Below are positions 4,030-5,782 of a stretch of 5,782 nt of DNA, piece by piece. The notes below the pieces were generated by a model. The model saw only the letters and a list, made by a program, of their open reading frames with translations, was not told the DNA's origin and did no database searches. A program made the position numbers and the translations under genes. Each line of letters opens with the position of its first letter. The first letter of the stretch is position 1. This DNA is from Acidobacteriota bacterium. Its GTDB lineage: Bacteria; Acidobacteriota; Terriglobia; UBA7540. Location of the stretch: the NCBI GenBank assembly GCA_021780055.1, contig JAJXZM010000148.1, forward strand, positions 1,996 through 7,777, in the 5' to 3' direction.

Positions 4030-5782
4030 TTAGCTCAAAAGTTCGTTTAACACCTTGTACGCTGACTCAAACCTGTCGAGGGTTGGATCGGAAATCTTCT
4101 CCGCAAGTTCTGAGATGTTTTCTGCGAAATAACGAGCGGGACGGTAGTGATTGAATTTCCCGGCCTTCAACGGTTTTGCCTCAAAGTATCCCTCCAGCCG
4201 CTTCAATATACGAGCGTGCTTCGGTAGTTCGGTTTCCGTAATAGGTGCCGCGAGTTCCTGCGCGTACTCTTTGTTCACAAGCCCCAAATAGAATGACACG
4301 TCAAACATATCCTCAACGTCGGCCTCGGTTGTTTTTGTAAAATCGGCGAATGTCAGCACCTGTTTTTTCTTAAGTAACTTTTCCTTGTAAAGGTTCTCAA
4401 TTTTCTGCTCATCTTTTTTTTGAAGGTCGATCAGAGTTGCTATATTTAATCCTTTTTGACTTCTGAACAGAGCAATGAAACTCGACACTTTGTCGGAACC
4501 ACCGACCGGGGACAGTGTCCATTTGTCGCTTAGCCCCTCGCGGCCCGCCCTTGCTAATGCCGAAGTTACAGTGTCCAAATACAACATGTCTGACACGCCC
4601 TCAACTATCAGACTATTTGGGCCTACGAAAAGGGTTTGTGTGATGTCGTAAGCAAGGGCGGTCTGCAAAGGGAAAATGCTACCTTCGTCTGCTTCGAACA
4701 CATCCGACAGCACCTTCGTTCCCTCCTGGTCGGCTGGCAAAGGCTGATTGTCCTTCCGAGACTCCATGCTTTTATCACGAACGATCCGCACACGATCAAG
4801 GTGTCGGGGTTCAATCATGAACGGAGAATGGGTTGTGTAGATAACTTGATGATACGGCTTAAGTTCCTCCTCGATGTAACGGAGTAGATCGCTCTGAGCG
4901 CTGGCGTGCAGAAACAAGCCCGGCTCATCAAGCAATAAGATCAGTGGATGCCCGCTCTTGCGCTGCTGAGAAAACCACGCCAGGAATGAAAAAAACCAAA
5001 TGAAGCCCCGTGAGCGCGTTCCAATACGAGTGTGCGCCTGATGCGCCGAATCGTAAACAGTGCCCCAAATGTTAGTTCCTTGCCGCATTCCCTCTGGGTC
5101 GCCAGCCAGTGCAGGCCGGATGTCAAAATCAATGGAAAGATATTTGTTCTGTGACCAATACTTGAAGATGATCTTCGACAAGTATACTGATGCACCCTCA
5201 AGTTTGTTCTTGAGCTCCTGAGTATTTTTCGGCGCCATCAAGTGGTCGATTTTCAACCGAGCCAGATCAATCAGAGCCAGCATCGCGTGGTCAGAATCCT
5301 GCAGTTTGTTTGTAGTCTGGCGCTCCTTAAGTTTCTCGATATTGAGCTGTCCCTCCATCTGGTAATACTCGTCGAAGTAAAGGAACTTAGGCAGACGCCC
5401 TTGCAGATACTTGCTCCATACGTAAGCGGTGAAATCCCCAGAGGCCAATTCCGACAACCTGGCACGAAGTTGTTTTGCCGCTTCGGATTCGGCGAGACCT
5501 TTCGCCTCATCGAGAGCCTTAGCCTTTTCCTGTGCGTCCTGCAAAGCGTTAGCCTCACTCTGAGCTGCTGTATATGCAGCGTTCTGTTCTGTTGCCCTTG
5601 CCGACAGAAATTCAGACAACTGTTTCAGGGTTGGTTGCCGATCTGCCTGTCCAGCAATGTCTGCCGGTAAGCCCGCGTCCTTCACCAGCTTGCGAACTGC
5701 AACCGTCTCGTCGAGATTCAGCTGAATATACGTTTTGTTAGCGTAGCCGCGCGAGACCTCGACGTCATGGCTTTTGAACAAA
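4030..5782 (-). CDS. OLD-family ATPase/TOPRIM nuclease-like protein (partial, N-terminus outside)
   Basis: The visible 583 residues are the C-terminal part of an overcoming-lysogenization-defect (OLD) type protein: an ABC-like ATPase fused to a TOPRIM nuclease domain. Numbering starts at the first complete codon, 5781-5779 (TTG), probably internal. No Walker A motif is present, so the P-loop lies upstream of the window. Residues about 60-113 form an Ala/Glu/Lys-rich probable coiled coil. An ABC-type signature lies at 254-266 (GTRSRGFIWFFSF), Walker B at 280-288 (LILLLDEPG), a D-loop-like segment near 293-298, and the H-loop TTHS at 316-319. TOPRIM follows with E394 (LIVEG), a PVGGSDK turn at 425-431, D452 (LIDLQ), and the acidic segment EADVEDMFD at 487-494. 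The usual DxD is D-L-Q, so the second acidic residue is missing. Relatives include phage P2 Old and GajA of Gabija, but no UvrD-like partner lies downstream within the window. A defence role is inferred from family. Confidence 0.88.
   Translation of the reverse strand, partial: LFKSHDVEVSRGYANKTYIQLNLDETVAVRKLVKDAGLPADIAGQADRQPTLKQLSEFLSARATEQNAAYTAAQSEANALQDAQEKAKALDEAKGLAESEAAKQLRARLSELASGDFTAYVWSKYLQGRLPKFLYFDEYYQMEGQLNIEKLKERQTTNKLQDSDHAMLALIDLARLKIDHLMAPKNTQELKNKLEGASVYLSKIIFKYWSQNKYLSIDFDIRPALAGDPEGMRQGTNIWGTVYDSAHQAHTRIGTRSRGFIWFFSFLAWFSQQRKSGHPLILLLDEPGLFLHASAQSDLLRYIEEELKPYHQVIYTTHSPFMIEPRHLDRVRIVRDKSMESRKDNQPLPADQEGTKVLSDVFEADEGSIFPLQTALAYDITQTLFVGPNSLIVEGVSDMLYLDTVTSALARAGREGLSDKWTLSPVGGSDKVSSFIALFRSQKGLNIATLIDLQKKDEQKIENLYKEKLLKKKQVLTFADFTKTTEADVEDMFDVSFYLGLVNKEYAQELAAPITETELPKHARILKRLEGYFEAKPLKAGKFNHYRPARYFAENISELAEKISDPTLDRFESAYKVLNELLS

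Noticed and set aside
3597..4050. Two overlapping plus-strand open frames (to 4019 and 3736-4050) as genes
   Set aside because: No recognisable motif, biased Pro/Ser/Arg/Gly composition, poor ribosome-binding sites, mutual overlap, and the second runs into the 3' end of the OLD-type gene.
4030..5782. Naming the OLD-type protein GajA (Gabija)
   Set aside because: The N-terminus and any upstream partner are not visible, no helicase partner lies downstream, and the TOPRIM DxD is altered.

Overview
The window looks like part of a bacterial accessory region (integrated mobile element or genomic island) in an undetermined, moderate-to-high-GC bacterium. I see no 16S rRNA gene, tRNA or ribosomal protein that would place it taxonomically. 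Bacterial origin is supported by tightly packed genes, a strong Shine-Dalgarno sequence at the left edge, sigma70-like promoter elements and bacterial/mobile-element protein families.

Layout from left to right. At the very left edge is the start of a minus-strand gene running off the window (1-19). A small minus-strand hypothetical protein of 78 aa follows (148-384). A 106-bp divergent intergenic region carries short repeated, operator-like motifs. A two-gene plus-strand replication module comes next: a primase-like protein with its TOPRIM domain before its CHC2 zinc finger (491-1435), then, after a single base, a P-loop helicase-like ATPase with a C-terminal winged-helix-like end (1437-2825). 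The ATPase gene ends in three tandem 9-bp units. Their near-perfect inverted copy lies just past the stop codon, giving 25-bp arms with one mismatch (2751-2775 and 2860-2884). Convergent to this module is a minus-strand SRAP/YedK-type abasic-site-crosslinking protein (2975-3622). Its catalytic cysteine follows an ATA codon rather than an initiating ATG. A gap of about 400 bp with no convincing gene follows. It holds a plus-strand TTGACA-18-TATACT promoter whose spacer is a 20-bp palindrome, and a possible structured RNA. The right third is the C-terminal 583 residues of a minus-strand OLD-family ATPase/TOPRIM protein whose N-terminus lies outside the window.

Together the genes suggest a mobile element: primase and helicase-like ATPase for element replication, SRAP for protecting abasic sites in single-stranded DNA, and an OLD-type protein of the kind often found as anti-phage cargo. 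The most unusual signals are the inverted 9-bp repeat arrays at the 3' end of the helicase gene, the permuted primase, the SRAP start anomaly, and the orphan promoter built around a palindrome.
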